64,000 bases of DNA from contig NZ_CP114035.2 in the NCBI RefSeq assembly GCF_026898135.2, positions 1 to 64,000 on the forward strand, written 5' to 3'. This DNA is from Pseudomonas fortuita (GTDB lineage Bacteria; Pseudomonadota; Gammaproteobacteria; Pseudomonadales; Pseudomonadaceae). Shown here one piece after another: positions 51,288 through 60,312 of this stretch. Made by a program: the position numbers and the translations under genes. Position 1 is the stretch's first letter; each line of letters begins with the position of its first letter. Under the pieces are notes generated by a model. The model was not told where the DNA came from. It saw only the letters and a list, made by a program, of their open reading frames with translations, and ran no database searches.

Positions 51288-52172
51288 ATGATCATCGGCA
51301 ACAACCTTCACGTGGACGCCTTTTACGACGAGGCGACCTCGACCATCAGCTACCTGGTCATGGACCGTGAAACCCGGCAATGTGCATTGATCGACAGTGT
51401 GCTGGATTACGACCCCAAGTCCGGGCGCACCTGCAGCGCTTCGGCGGATCGCCTGATCGAGCGCGTGACCGAGCTGAACGCCAGCGTGCGCTGGGTGCTG
51501 GAAACTCATGTACACGCCGACCATCTTTCAGCGGCCGCCTACCTGAAGGAAAAGCTGGGTGGCCATACCGCGATCGGCGCTCACATCACCCAGGTACAGA
51601 AAGTATTCGGCGCCTTGTTCAATGCAGAGCCTGGCTTCGCCCGTGATGGCAGCCAGTTCGACGTGCTGCTCGAAGACGAGGAAGGCTTGCGCATCGGCAA
51701 CCTGCACGCCCGGGCACTTCACACACCTGGGCACACCCCCGCGTGCATGAGTTTCATGATTGAAGATGCGGGCGAGATTGCAGTGTTCGTCGGTGACACC
51801 CTGTTCATGCCCGACTACGGTACTGCCCGCTGCGATTTCCCTGGGGCCGATGCCCGTACCCTGTACCGTTCGATCCGTCGTCTTCTGGCTTTCCCTGACC
51901 ATACCCAGCTGTTCATGTGCCACGACTACCTGCCAGGTGGCCGCGACATGCAGTACGTCACCACCGTGGCCGAGCAGCGCGCCAGCAACATTCATATTCA
52001 TCAGGGTGTCGACGAGGACAGTTTCGTCGCCATGCGCGAAGCCCGTGACAAGACCCTCGACATGCCCGTGCTGATCCTGCCTTCGGTGCAGGTGAACATG
52101 CGCAGCGGGCACTTCCCCGCGCCGGAAGAGAACGGCGTGAGCTATCTGAAAATCCCGCTGAACAAGCTGTAA
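51288..52172 (+). CDS. Persulfide dioxygenase (metallo-beta-lactamase fold)
   Basis: Persulfide dioxygenases oxidise glutathione persulfide to sulfite and glutathione using one iron. The 294-residue product has the metal motif THVHADH (73-79), the downstream HTPGHTP histidine and [18 protein letters not shown], matching the ETHE1/PDO subgroup rather than hydrolytic lactamases. The ATG at 51288 follows TTGGAGAACG; an upstream frame to 51219 has no ribosome site. SQR follows after 39 bases and a FisR-like activator lies upstream, the known sulfide-oxidation arrangement. Confidence 0.9.
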   Translation: MIIGNNLHVDAFYDEATSTISYLVMDRETRQCALIDSVLDYDPKSGRTCSASADRLIERVTELNASVRWVLETHVHADHLSAAAYLKEKLGGHTAIGAHITQVQKVFGALFNAEPGFARDGSQFDVLLEDEEGLRIGNLHARALHTPGHTPACMSFMIEDAGEIAVFVGDTLFMPDYGTARCDFPGADARTLYRSIRRLLAFPDHTQLFMCHDYLPGGRDMQYVTTVAEQRASNIHIHQGVDEDSFVAMREARDKTLDMPVLILPSVQVNMRSGHFPAPEENGVSYLKIPLNKL

Positions 52173-52211
52173 CCGCCCTGCCCCATAATCAGATTTCCAG
52201 GATTTACCGCC

Positions 52212-53480
52212 ATGCCTGCCTTGTTGTCCCCTGCCAATACCGACCACCACAAGGTGGTCATCGTCGGTGCCGGTGCCGCTGGTATCGCCACCGCTTCCAG
52301 CCTGATCAGCCGTGACCCGTCGCTGGACGTTGCCTTGATCGACCCCGCCGATGTGCATTACTACCAACCCGGCTGGACCATGGTCGGGGCCGGTGTGTTC
52401 AAGGCACCGAGCACCGCCCGCACCATGGCTTCGACCATCCCGCGTGGTGTGCGCTGGGTCAAGGCGCGGGTGCAGGGTTTCGACCCTCTGGGCCAGTTGG
52501 TCATGCTCGAGGGCGGTCGTGCCATCAGCTATGAACAGCTGATAGTGTGCCCTGGCCTCACGCTGGACTGGGCGGCAATTGAGGGGCTCTGTGAAACCTT
52601 GGGCCGCAACGGGGTCACCTCTAATTACCGTTACGACCTGGCGCCCTACACTTGGGAGCTGGTGCAGAAACTCAAGCAAGGCCGTGCCGTATTCAGCCAG
52701 CCGCCCATGCCGATCAAATGTGCGGGCGCACCGCAGAAGGCGCTGTACCTGTCTTGCGATCATTGGCTGCGCAACGGCCATCTGGGGGCGGTTAAAGCCA
52801 GCTTCTTCAATGCCGGGGCAGTGTTGTTCGGTGTGGCGGACTACGTGCCTGCGTTGATGAAGTACATCGAAAAATACGCTGTGGACCTCAATTTTTCCCA
52901 CAGGTTGGTCGCTGTGGACGGTCCGAACAAGCGCGCCACCTTCGTACGCACGCTTCCCGATGGCAGCAGTGAAACGCGCATCGAGGCGTTCGACATGCTC
53001 CACGTGGTACCGCCACAGGTGGCGCCGGCTTTTATTCGCGAAAGCCCGTTGGCCGATAACGCCGGCTGGGTCGATGTCGATCCGCATACCCTGCGCCATC
53101 GCAAGTACACCAACATCCATGCCCTGGGTGACGTGGCCAATACCAGCAATGCCAAGACCGCCGCAGCGGCCCGCAAGCAGGCGCCGGTAGTGGCCAACAA
53201 CGTGCTGGTGGCACTGGGCCGGCTGCCCACCCTCGCCCAGTACGATGGCTATGGCTCGTGCCCGCTGACGGTAGAGCGCGGGAAGATCGTCCTGGCCGAG
53301 TTCACCTATGGCGGCAAACTGGCACCGAGCTTTCCCAGTTGGTTGCTGGATGGCCGCAAGCCGACGCGTCTGGCCTGGTTGCTCAAGGCGCAGGCGCTGC
53401 CGCCGCTGTACTGGCAAGGCATGCTCAAGGGCCGCGAGTGGCTGGCGCGCCCGCAGTTGGTAGCCGAGGGTGGGCAGTGA
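52212..53480 (+). CDS. sqr: Sulfide:quinone oxidoreductase
   Basis: SQR is a membrane-associated flavoprotein that oxidises H2S to persulfide and reduces ubiquinone. The 422-residue product has the FAD motif VVIVGAGAAGIA (15-26), the two redox cysteines within IVCPGL and IKCAGAP, the second FAD region NIHALGDVANTSNAKTAAA and an amphipathic C-terminus, matching the mitochondrial-like type II group. The ATG follows AGGAT. With persulfide dioxygenase and the TauE-like exporter, it forms a pathway from sulfide to sulfite. Confidence 0.9.
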   Translation: MPALLSPANTDHHKVVIVGAGAAGIATASSLISRDPSLDVALIDPADVHYYQPGWTMVGAGVFKAPSTARTMASTIPRGVRWVKARVQGFDPLGQLVMLEGGRAISYEQLIVCPGLTLDWAAIEGLCETLGRNGVTSNYRYDLAPYTWELVQKLKQGRAVFSQPPMPIKCAGAPQKALYLSCDHWLRNGHLGAVKASFFNAGAVLFGVADYVPALMKYIEKYAVDLNFSHRLVAVDGPNKRATFVRTLPDGSSETRIEAFDMLHVVPPQVAPAFIRESPLADNAGWVDVDPHTLRHRKYTNIHALGDVANTSNAKTAAAARKQAPVVANNVLVALGRLPTLAQYDGYGSCPLTVERGKIVLAEFTYGGKLAPSFPSWLLDGRKPTRLAWLLKAQALPPLYWQGMLKGREWLARPQLVAEGGQ

Positions 53481-54295
53481 TCGAACATCAATTGTTGGGG
53501 GCGGGCCTGGGCGCGATCATCGGTGCGGTGCTGGCGTTGACCGGCGCCGGCGGTGGCATTCTTGCTGTGCCCTTGCTGGTGTTCGGCCTGGGGCTGTCGA
53601 TGGTCGAGGCTGCACCGGTCGGCCTGTTGGCCGTAGGCATGGCAGCGGCGGTTGGCGCAGTGCTGGGTTTGCGTCAGGGGTTGGTGCGTTATCGGGCGGC
53701 GCTGTTTATCGCACTGATCGGCGTAGCAGCGGCGCCGTTCGGGCTGATGCTGGCGCACCGCTTGCCGAATACACCTTTGCAGTTGGTGTTTGCCGGGGTG
53801 CTGGTGTACGCCTGCCTGCGTATCTGGCGCAAGGCGGCCAAAGACCTGCGCGGTGAAGCCAATGACGCCCATCGCTATATCGAACCCTGTGTGCTGAACC
53901 CGTTGCAAGGTCGCTTGCGCTGGACCCTGCCATGCGCGCGTGCCCTGGCATTTACCGGTGCCTTGTCTGGGTTGCTGTCTGGTCTGCTGGGGGTTGGCGG
54001 TGGTTTCGTCATCATCCCGGCCCTGAACCGCTATACCAACCTGCGCATGGCCAGCATCGTGTCCACCTCGCTGGCGGTGATCGCACTGGTGTCCACCGGC
54101 AGTGTGGTCAGCGCCAGCCTGGCGGGTGTGATGCATTGGCAGGTTGGAGCCCCGTTTGCATCAGGCGCGGTGCTCGGCCTGCTGCTGGCGCGGCCATTGG
54201 CGGCCAGGCTGGCCGGGCCGCGTTTGCAGCAGATGTTTGCGGTGGCCGGTTGGACGGCGGCATTGCTGCTGGCGGGCAAGGCACTATTGGGCTAG
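53477..54295 (+). CDS. TauE/SafE-family exporter (probable sulfite or sulfur-anion export)
   Basis: The 272-residue protein has eight hydrophobic helices and the repeated TauE motifs GAIIGAVLALTGAGGGILAVP and GLLSGLLGVGGGFVIIPAL. The GTG at 53477 overlaps the SQR stop (GTGA), so the two are translationally coupled. From context it probably exports sulfite made by the dioxygenase. Its 3' end overlaps the convergent LysR gene by 12 bases. Confidence 0.87.
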   Translation: MIEHQLLGAGLGAIIGAVLALTGAGGGILAVPLLVFGLGLSMVEAAPVGLLAVGMAAAVGAVLGLRQGLVRYRAALFIALIGVAAAPFGLMLAHRLPNTPLQLVFAGVLVYACLRIWRKAAKDLRGEANDAHRYIEPCVLNPLQGRLRWTLPCARALAFTGALSGLLSGLLGVGGGFVIIPALNRYTNLRMASIVSTSLAVIALVSTGSVVSASLAGVMHWQVGAPFASGAVLGLLLARPLAARLAGPRLQQMFAVAGWTAALLLAGKALLG

Positions 54296-55171
54296 CAGCG
54301 CGTCCTGTTCTGCGGCGCACAGCGCCAGCAGGTAGTCCCACACCACCCGCAGGCGCACTGACTTGTGCAGCTCGCGGCGGGTGCAGATCCAGTAGCTGCG
54401 CTGGATGGTTTCGCCAGGCAGTACGCGCACCAGCGTCGGGTCGTCGTGAGCCATGTAGTTGGGCAGTACGGCGATGCCCAGCCCGGCGCGGGCGGCAGCC
54501 TGTTGGGCAATGACGCTGGTGCTGCGAAACACCACGGTCGGTGCCCGGCAGAAACTGTTGAGAAACAGCAGTTCCTGGCTGAACAGCAGGTCGTCGACGT
54601 AGCCGATCCAGTTGTGCCGGGCCAGGTCCTCACGGTTGCGCAACGGCGGTGCCCGGTCCAGGTAGTCCTGGCTGGCGTACAGCGCCAGGCGGTAGTCGGT
54701 GAGCTTGCGGGTTATCAGCAGGTCGGCGTTGGGGCGTTCCAGGTGAATGCTGATCTCCGCTTCGCGGTTGAGGATGCTGACAAAGCGCGGCACCGCCACC
54801 AGTTCCACCTCCAGGCCCGGGTAGCGCTCGAACAACGCGTTCATGCGTGGGGTGAAGAACATGATGCCGATGCCTTCGGTCACCCCCAGGCGAATTTTGC
54901 CCAACGGGGTGATGGCCTGGGTGATTTCTTCCTGCGCCAACAGCGCGACGTTCTCCATGGCCTCGGCATGCTTGAGCAGGGCTTGGCCCGAGGGGGTCAG
55001 CTCGTAGCCCTGTGCATGTTGTACAAACAGCGCGGTGCCCAGGCTTTGCTCGATGCTCTCGATATGCCGGGCCACCGTGCTGTGGGTTGTGTTGAGGCGC
55101 TTGGCGGCGGTAAGCAGGCGGCCGCTGCGCTGCAACTCGAGGAAAAACCGCAGATCGTTCCAGTCGAACAT
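54284..55171 (-). CDS. LysR-type transcriptional regulator
   Basis: The 295-residue regulator has an N-terminal winged HTH (FFLELQRSGRLLTAAKRLNTTHSTVARHIESIE) and a substrate-binding domain from about 92. It is divergent from the GMC oxidoreductase gene at 55410, its likely target. The ATG follows AAGGATC. The effector is unknown. Confidence 0.9.
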   Translation of the reverse strand: MFDWNDLRFFLELQRSGRLLTAAKRLNTTHSTVARHIESIEQSLGTALFVQHAQGYELTPSGQALLKHAEAMENVALLAQEEITQAITPLGKIRLGVTEGIGIMFFTPRMNALFERYPGLEVELVAVPRFVSILNREAEISIHLERPNADLLITRKLTDYRLALYASQDYLDRAPPLRNREDLARHNWIGYVDDLLFSQELLFLNSFCRAPTVVFRSTSVIAQQAAARAGLGIAVLPNYMAHDDPTLVRVLPGETIQRSYWICTRRELHKSVRLRVVWDYLLALCAAEQDALLAQ

Positions 55172-55194
55172 GCTGATCCTTGTGGCTGTTCGTC

Positions 55195-55291
55195 CGGCCC
55201 TTTCGCGGGTAAACCCGCTCTCACAGGGACCGCGCCGCCTTCAGAAGCAGCGTCGAACCTGTGGGAGCGGGTTTACCCGCGAAGAGGCCGG
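55195..55291. repeat. Inverted pair of P. putida REP elements
   Basis: Two copies of the species-typical REP core (CGCGGGTAAACCCGCTC) face each other at 55195-55227 and 55258-55291. They lie between the divergent LysR and GMC genes. This strongly supports P. putida-group identity. Confidence 0.85.
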
Positions 55292-55409
55292 TATAGGCTT
55301 ACCCCTGTGCTAAAACGCACAACGGCTGCGCGAAATCTCGTGTTTCACTCACGAAATTACGCACTAAGATGGATCGGGACAAGAATAAAAAACGGGCGCG
55401 AGGTTGCAC

Positions 55410-57056
55410 ATGCCATCAGCCGATTCTGTCTTCGACTACGTGGTCGTAGGGGCCGGTCCCGCCGGTTGCCTTCTGGCCAACCGTTTGTCCGCCGACCCAT
55501 CCTGCCGCGTTTTGCTGCTGGAAGCAGGTGGCCGCGACAACTATCCCTGGATTCACATCCCCGTCGGCTATCTCTATTGCATCGGCAACCCGCGCACTGA
55601 CTGGTGCTTCAAGACCGAGGCGCAGCCAGGCCTGGGGGGGCGCGCACTGGGCTACCCACGCGGCAAGGTGCTCGGTGGCTGTTCTTCAATCAACGGCATG
55701 ATCTACATGCGTGGCCAGGCGGCGGACTATGACCGCTGGGCCGAGCAAGGCAATGACGGCTGGGCCTGGAAGGACGTGCTGCCGCTGTTCAAGGCCAGCG
55801 AAAACCACTTCGCCGGCGCCAGTGAGCACCACGGCGGTGACGGCGAATGGCGGGTCGAGCGCCAGCGCTACAGCTGGCCAATCCTCGATGCTTTCCGTGA
55901 TGCCGCCGAGCAAAGCGGCATCGGCAAGGTCGACGACTTCAACACCGGCGACAACCAGGGCTGTGGATACTTTCAGGTCAACCAGCGCAGCGGCGTACGC
56001 TGGAACGCCTCCAAAGCTTTCCTGAGGCCGATAAAGGACCGCGCCAACCTCACTGTGCTGACCGGCGTTCAGGTTGACCAGGTACTGCTCAACAACACCC
56101 GGGCGCGGGCCGTGAAAGCATTTTGGCAAGGCGCCTGGCACGAGTTTGCGTCGCGTCGCGAAATCATCCTCTGCGCCGGCGCTGTTGGTTCACCCGGTAT
56201 TCTGCAACGCTCCGGCATCGGCCCGCGCCAGCTGCTGGAAAGCCTGGGCATTGGTGTACGCCACGATATGCCGGGCGTGGGGGGCAACCTTCAGGACCAC
56301 CTGCAACTGCGCCTGATCTACCAGATCCGCAATACCCGCACCTTGAACCAGATGGCCAATAGCCTCTGGGGCAAGATGGGCATGGGCCTGCGCTACCTTT
56401 ATGACCGCAGCGGCCCACTGGCGATGGCGCCGAGCCAGCTGGGCGCGTTCGTGCGCTCGAGCCCGGACCAGGCCACCGCCAACCTGCAGTATCACGTTCA
56501 GCCGCTTTCACTGGAGCGCTTCGGTGAGCCGCTGCATTCGTTCCCGGCCTTTACCGCATCGGTGTGCAACCTGCACCCGGTAAGCCGCGGGCGTATCGAT
56601 ATCAGCAGCACCGACATGAACAGCACGCCGCTGATCGACCCCAACTACCTCAGCGAGCCACAGGACCTGCGCGTGGCCGCCGATGCCATCCGCCTCACCC
56701 GGCGCATCGTGCAGGCCCCTGCCCTTGCAGCGTTCGACCCCAAGGAATACCTGCCAGGCCCAGCCCTGCAAACCGAGCAAGAGCTGTTTGAGGCAGCCGG
56801 CAAAATTGGCACCACCATCTTCCACCCGGTCGGTACCTGCCGTATGGGCAGCGGTGCCCTGGACGTTGTGGATAACCAGTTGCGCGTGCACGGCATCCCC
56901 GGTTTGCGTGTGGCCGATGCCTCGATCATGCCGCAGATCACCTCCGGTAATACCTGTTCACCGACCCTGATGATCGCCGAGAAGGCGGCGCAACTGATCC
57001 TCAAAGGAGCTGCTACCCAGACCTACATGAACGAAGACGCGATACCGACCCCCTGA
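55410..57056 (+). CDS. GMC-family FAD oxidoreductase (choline dehydrogenase-like)
   Basis: GMC enzymes oxidise alcohols with FAD. The 548-residue product has the N-terminal FAD site DYVVVGAGPAGCLLANRL, GGCSSINGMIYMRG, the second signature GAVGSPGILQRSGIGP, and the active-site region FHPVGTCRMG with NTCSPTLMIAEKAA at the end. Similarity to BetA does not prove choline use; other alcohols are equally likely. The ATG at 55410 follows GCGAGG. The MFS gene downstream probably imports its substrate and the LysR gene upstream probably controls it. Confidence 0.9.
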   Translation: MPSADSVFDYVVVGAGPAGCLLANRLSADPSCRVLLLEAGGRDNYPWIHIPVGYLYCIGNPRTDWCFKTEAQPGLGGRALGYPRGKVLGGCSSINGMIYMRGQAADYDRWAEQGNDGWAWKDVLPLFKASENHFAGASEHHGGDGEWRVERQRYSWPILDAFRDAAEQSGIGKVDDFNTGDNQGCGYFQVNQRSGVRWNASKAFLRPIKDRANLTVLTGVQVDQVLLNNTRARAVKAFWQGAWHEFASRREIILCAGAVGSPGILQRSGIGPRQLLESLGIGVRHDMPGVGGNLQDHLQLRLIYQIRNTRTLNQMANSLWGKMGMGLRYLYDRSGPLAMAPSQLGAFVRSSPDQATANLQYHVQPLSLERFGEPLHSFPAFTASVCNLHPVSRGRIDISSTDMNSTPLIDPNYLSEPQDLRVAADAIRLTRRIVQAPALAAFDPKEYLPGPALQTEQELFEAAGKIGTTIFHPVGTCRMGSGALDVVDNQLRVHGIPGLRVADASIMPQITSGNTCSPTLMIAEKAAQLILKGAATQTYMNEDAIPTP

Positions 57057-57153
57057 CCCGGGTGCGTGCAACACCGGTGGCTCGCGGTCAGAAGCCGCCG
57101 ACAGTGGAACAAAAAGAATAATCACTGTGGCCTGCGGGCCGAGGACAGCAACG

Positions 57154-58773
57154 ATGTCGGATTACATCCAGGAACAGGGTGCGGCGGCCAGCAGCTCCAG
57201 CCGCCGTGAAGAACGCAAGATCATTTTCGCGTCATCCCTCGGGACGGTTTTCGAGTGGTATGACTTTTTTCTCTATGGTGCGCTGGCAGCGGTCATCAGC
57301 AAGCAGTTCTTTGCTGGGGTGAACGACACCACCGCATTCATCTTCGCCCTCATGGCCTTCGCCGCCGGCTTTCTGGTGCGGCCGTTCGGTGCATTGGTGT
57401 TCGGCCGCCTGGGCGACATGATCGGGCGCAAGTACACCTTCCTGGTCACCATCGTGCTGATGGGTTTGTCCACCTTCGCCGTGGGGTTGCTGCCCACTTA
57501 TGCCAGTATCGGCATTGCCGCACCGATCATCCTGGTGATCCTGCGCATGCTCCAAGGGCTGGCGCTGGGGGGGGAGTACGGCGGTGCTGCCACCTATGTG
57601 GCCGAGCATGCGCCCCATGGCAAACGGGGCTTTTACACCGGTTTCATCCAGTCTACGGCCACCCTTGGCCTGTTGTTGTCGCTGCTGGTGGTGCTGGGCA
57701 GCCGCTACATCAGTGGCGACCAGTTCGAAACGTGGGGCTGGCGCCTGCCGTTCCTGTTGTCGATCGTGCTGCTGGCCATCTCCACCTGGATCCGCATGAG
57801 CATGCACGAGTCGCCGGCCTTCGTGAAAATGAAGGCCCAGGGCAAGGTCAGCAAGTCGCCTATTCGTGAGTCGTTCACCTCTTGGCCTAACCTGAAAGTG
57901 GTGCTGACCGCCTTGTTCAGCATCAACGCCGGGCAAGCCGTGACCTTCTATACGGCGCAGTTCTATGTGTTGTTCTTCATGACCCAAATGCTGAAGATGG
58001 ACCCTGCCCAGGCCAACACGCTGCTGATCATCAGTGTGGTGATCGGTGCGCCGTTCTTCGTGTTTTTCGGTTGGCTGTCGGACCGTATTGGCCGCAAGCC
58101 GATCCTGATGCTCGGCCTGCTGTTGGCCACGGTGCTGTACTTCCCGCTGTTCAAGGCGCTAAGCCATTACGCCAACCCTCAGATCGACGCAGCCAGCCGG
58201 CAGGCGCCTATCGTGGTTACGGCCGACCCACAAAATTGCACCTTCCAGTTCGACCCGGTGGGCAAGGCTCGTTTTGACAGCCCGTGCGACAAGGTCAAGA
58301 CATTCCTGGTGAAGCAGGGCCTGCCGTATAGCTCAGTGAACGTGGCCGGCAGCGATGTGGTAGTCAATATTGGTGAAAAGACCATCAATGGCTACGACGA
58401 AGCGGCCATGCGCAGCGCAGTGGAGCAGGCGGGCTACCCGGCCAAGGCCGACCCAGGGCAGGTCAACCAGGTAATGGTGGTGGTGCTGATCGTGGCGATG
58501 ATCCTGATCGCGACCATGACCTATGGCCCGCTGGCAGCGGTAATGGTCGAGCTGTTCCCGACCCGTATCCGCTACACCTCAATGTCCCTGCCCTACCATA
58601 TTGGTAATGGCTGGTTCGGCGGTTTCCTGCCAACGGTATCGTTCGCGCTGGTGGTGTATACCGGGGATATCTTCTACGGATTGTGGTACCCGGTGCTGGT
58701 GACCGGGATCAGCCTGGTGGTGGGGATTTTCTGCCTTAAAGAAACCAAGGATGTGGATCTCGACAAGGTCTGA
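57154..58773 (+). CDS. MHS-family MFS transporter with a large periplasmic insertion
   Basis: The 539-residue protein has 12 hydrophobic helices and the metabolite:H+ symporter motifs TVFEWYDFFLYG, RPFGALVFGRLGDMIGRKYTF and LQGLALGGEYGGAATYVAEH. Between the GLLLATVLYFPLF and VMVVVLIVAMILI helices lies an extra segment of about 100 residues (336-439) with two cysteines, longer than in KgtP or ProP. The ATG at 57154 follows GAGGACAG. It is probably co-transcribed with the GMC gene. The substrate is unknown. Confidence 0.88.
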   Translation: MSDYIQEQGAAASSSSRREERKIIFASSLGTVFEWYDFFLYGALAAVISKQFFAGVNDTTAFIFALMAFAAGFLVRPFGALVFGRLGDMIGRKYTFLVTIVLMGLSTFAVGLLPTYASIGIAAPIILVILRMLQGLALGGEYGGAATYVAEHAPHGKRGFYTGFIQSTATLGLLLSLLVVLGSRYISGDQFETWGWRLPFLLSIVLLAISTWIRMSMHESPAFVKMKAQGKVSKSPIRESFTSWPNLKVVLTALFSINAGQAVTFYTAQFYVLFFMTQMLKMDPAQANTLLIISVVIGAPFFVFFGWLSDRIGRKPILMLGLLLATVLYFPLFKALSHYANPQIDAASRQAPIVVTADPQNCTFQFDPVGKARFDSPCDKVKTFLVKQGLPYSSVNVAGSDVVVNIGEKTINGYDEAAMRSAVEQAGYPAKADPGQVNQVMVVVLIVAMILIATMTYGPLAAVMVELFPTRIRYTSMSLPYHIGNGWFGGFLPTVSFALVVYTGDIFYGLWYPVLVTGISLVVGIFCLKETKDVDLDKV

Positions 58774-58784
58774 CCCTGTTCATC

Positions 58785-58827
58785 CGGCATAAAAAAACCG
58801 GCTGTAAAAGCCGGTTTTTTTATGCCG
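58785..58827. terminator. Long terminator hairpin after the MFS gene
   Basis: CGGCATAAAAAAACCGGC and its complement form an 18-19 bp stem around GTAA, 12 bases after the stop. The internal A/T tracts let it work in both directions. Confidence 0.9.
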
Positions 58828-58936
58828 CGGAAAAACTTATGCACGCTTTTCAGAAAAAATTCATAAGTAGAAATAAACTTCTAATTCAAGTACTTAGCGA
58901 TCATTTCAAGCATTTGATCGAAAAACTGCTCACAAG

Positions 58937-58945
58937 TTATCCACA
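58937..58945 (+). promoter_or_regulatory. Perfect DnaA-box-like 9-mer
   Basis: TTATCCACA, 14 bases beyond the acyltransferase stop, with a near match TTATGCACG at 58836. It may be chance, although the locus is origin-proximal. Confidence 0.35.
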
Positions 58946-58950
58946 GATGA

Positions 58951-59736
58951 TCAGGCCATCTGCTGTTGGGGTTTTTCATCAGCTGGCGGCAGCGAACCCA
59001 AGGCCCGTTGAGTCGCTTCGTTCCACGCCGCTGCGCGGTCATTGAGTTCGGCGATGGCACGTGGCCCGGTGCCATTGGCGTACATCGGCTCGCCAATCAC
59101 CACTTCGATGGTACCGGCACGCTTGCCCCAACCTGTCTTCGGCCAGAACTTGCCGGCATTGTGGGCAATCGGCAGCACCGGCAGCCCGGCATTCACGGCC
59201 AGCGCAGTACCGCCGCGGGAGAACTTGCCCACGGTGCCGAAGGGCACGCGGGTGCCTTCCGGGAAGATCAGCACCCAAGTCTTCTGCTTGAGCAGCTCGT
59301 CGCCTTTGCTCGCCACCTGGCGCAACGCTTCCTTTGGGTTGTCGCGGTTGATCGCGATCGGCCGCAGCATGGCCATGGCCCAGCCGAAAAACGGCACGTA
59401 CAGCAGCTCGCGCTTGAGCACTTGGCTCAGCGGCGAAAAGTACTGGGAAAGGAAGAAGGTTTCCCAAGTGCTTTGGTGGTTGGACAGGATCACACAGGGC
59501 TCTTTCGGCACGTTTTCGGCGCCGGTGACCTTGTAGTCGATGCCGAGAATGGTGCGCACCAGGAACAGCGCGCAGCGACACCAATACACGTTGATGAACC
59601 TGTAGCGCTTGGGGAACGACAGGAACGGCGCGATGAAGAAGCTCAGCGAGCACCACAGCAGTGAACTGGTGCCCAGCAGCAGGTAAAAAAGAAAGATTCT
59701 GATCGCCTGCAGGATCGACATAGTGGCTTGTACCAT
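58951..59736 (-). CDS. PlsC-like 1-acyl-glycerol-3-phosphate acyltransferase
   Basis: The enzyme acylates a lysophospholipid such as lysophosphatidic acid at the inner membrane. The 261-residue product has a membrane helix near the start (LFYLLLGTSSLLWCSLSFF), the acceptor motif NHQSTWE (H-x4-E, a variant of H-x4-D), and LIFPEGTRVPFG. The ATG at 59736 is used; 59721 and 59778 are alternatives. It follows gmhB after 45 bases in the glyQ-glyS-gmhB-acyltransferase run. Confidence 0.87.
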   Translation of the reverse strand: MVQATMSILQAIRIFLFYLLLGTSSLLWCSLSFFIAPFLSFPKRYRFINVYWCRCALFLVRTILGIDYKVTGAENVPKEPCVILSNHQSTWETFFLSQYFSPLSQVLKRELLYVPFFGWAMAMLRPIAINRDNPKEALRQVASKGDELLKQKTWVLIFPEGTRVPFGTVGKFSRGGTALAVNAGLPVLPIAHNAGKFWPKTGWGKRAGTIEVVIGEPMYANGTGPRAIAELNDRAAAWNEATQRALGSLPPADEKPQQQMA

Positions 59737-59781
59737 TGCGGGGCATGCCCGCCTGAGAAAATGCGCCCGAAGGCGCACTGT

Positions 59782-60309
59782 TTAAATTAGTTCTCTGGCG
59801 ATAGCTGCCAGATCGTCGAAAATCAGTGTAGTTTCAGGGACACCTTTTTCCAGGGTCCGCTCGCCCTTGCCAGTTTTTACCAACACGGGTTGTGCACCGA
59901 CGGCCAGGGCGGCCTCCAGGTCACCTTTGCTGTCGCCGACGAACCAGACGCCTTGCAGGGCGACCCGGTAATGCTCGGCAATCGCCACCAGCATGCCAGG
60001 CTTTGGCTTGCGGCAATCGCAGCCATCGTCCGGCCCGTGCGGGCAATACACGATATGGCCCACCTCGCCCCCCTGCTCCGCCACCAGCTCGCGCAGGCGT
60101 GCGTGCATGGCTTCCAGGGTTGCCAGTGTGTAATAGCCACGGGCAATGCCGGACTGGTTGGTGGCCACGGCCACCGTCCAGCCCGCTTTGCTCAACTGCG
60201 CGATGGCCTCGACCGAGCCAGGGATCGGCACCCATTCTTCCAGCGTCTTGATGTAGGCGTCGGAGTCATGGTTGATGACCCCGTCACGGTCGAGAATCAG
60301 CAGTTTCAA
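59782..60309 (-). CDS. gmhB: D-glycero-D-manno-heptose-1,7-bisphosphate 7-phosphatase
   Basis: GmhB removes the 7-phosphate in ADP-heptose synthesis for the LPS inner core. The 175-residue HAD-family product has D7 and D9 (LDRDGVINHD), TNQSGIARG, and the zinc loop C89, H91, C97, C99 (CPHGPDDGCDC). The start is a TTG at 60309, 3 bases after the glyS stop. The size and motifs are typical. Confidence 0.95.
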   Translation of the reverse strand: MKLLILDRDGVINHDSDAYIKTLEEWVPIPGSVEAIAQLSKAGWTVAVATNQSGIARGYYTLATLEAMHARLRELVAEQGGEVGHIVYCPHGPDDGCDCRKPKPGMLVAIAEHYRVALQGVWFVGDSKGDLEAALAVGAQPVLVKTGKGERTLEKGVPETTLIFDDLAAIARELI

Positions 60310-60312
60310 GGC

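Noticed and set aside
51528..53417. 629-codon frame antisense to the dioxygenase and SQR genes
   Set aside because: Shadow frame; the rightward genes have clear catalytic motifs.
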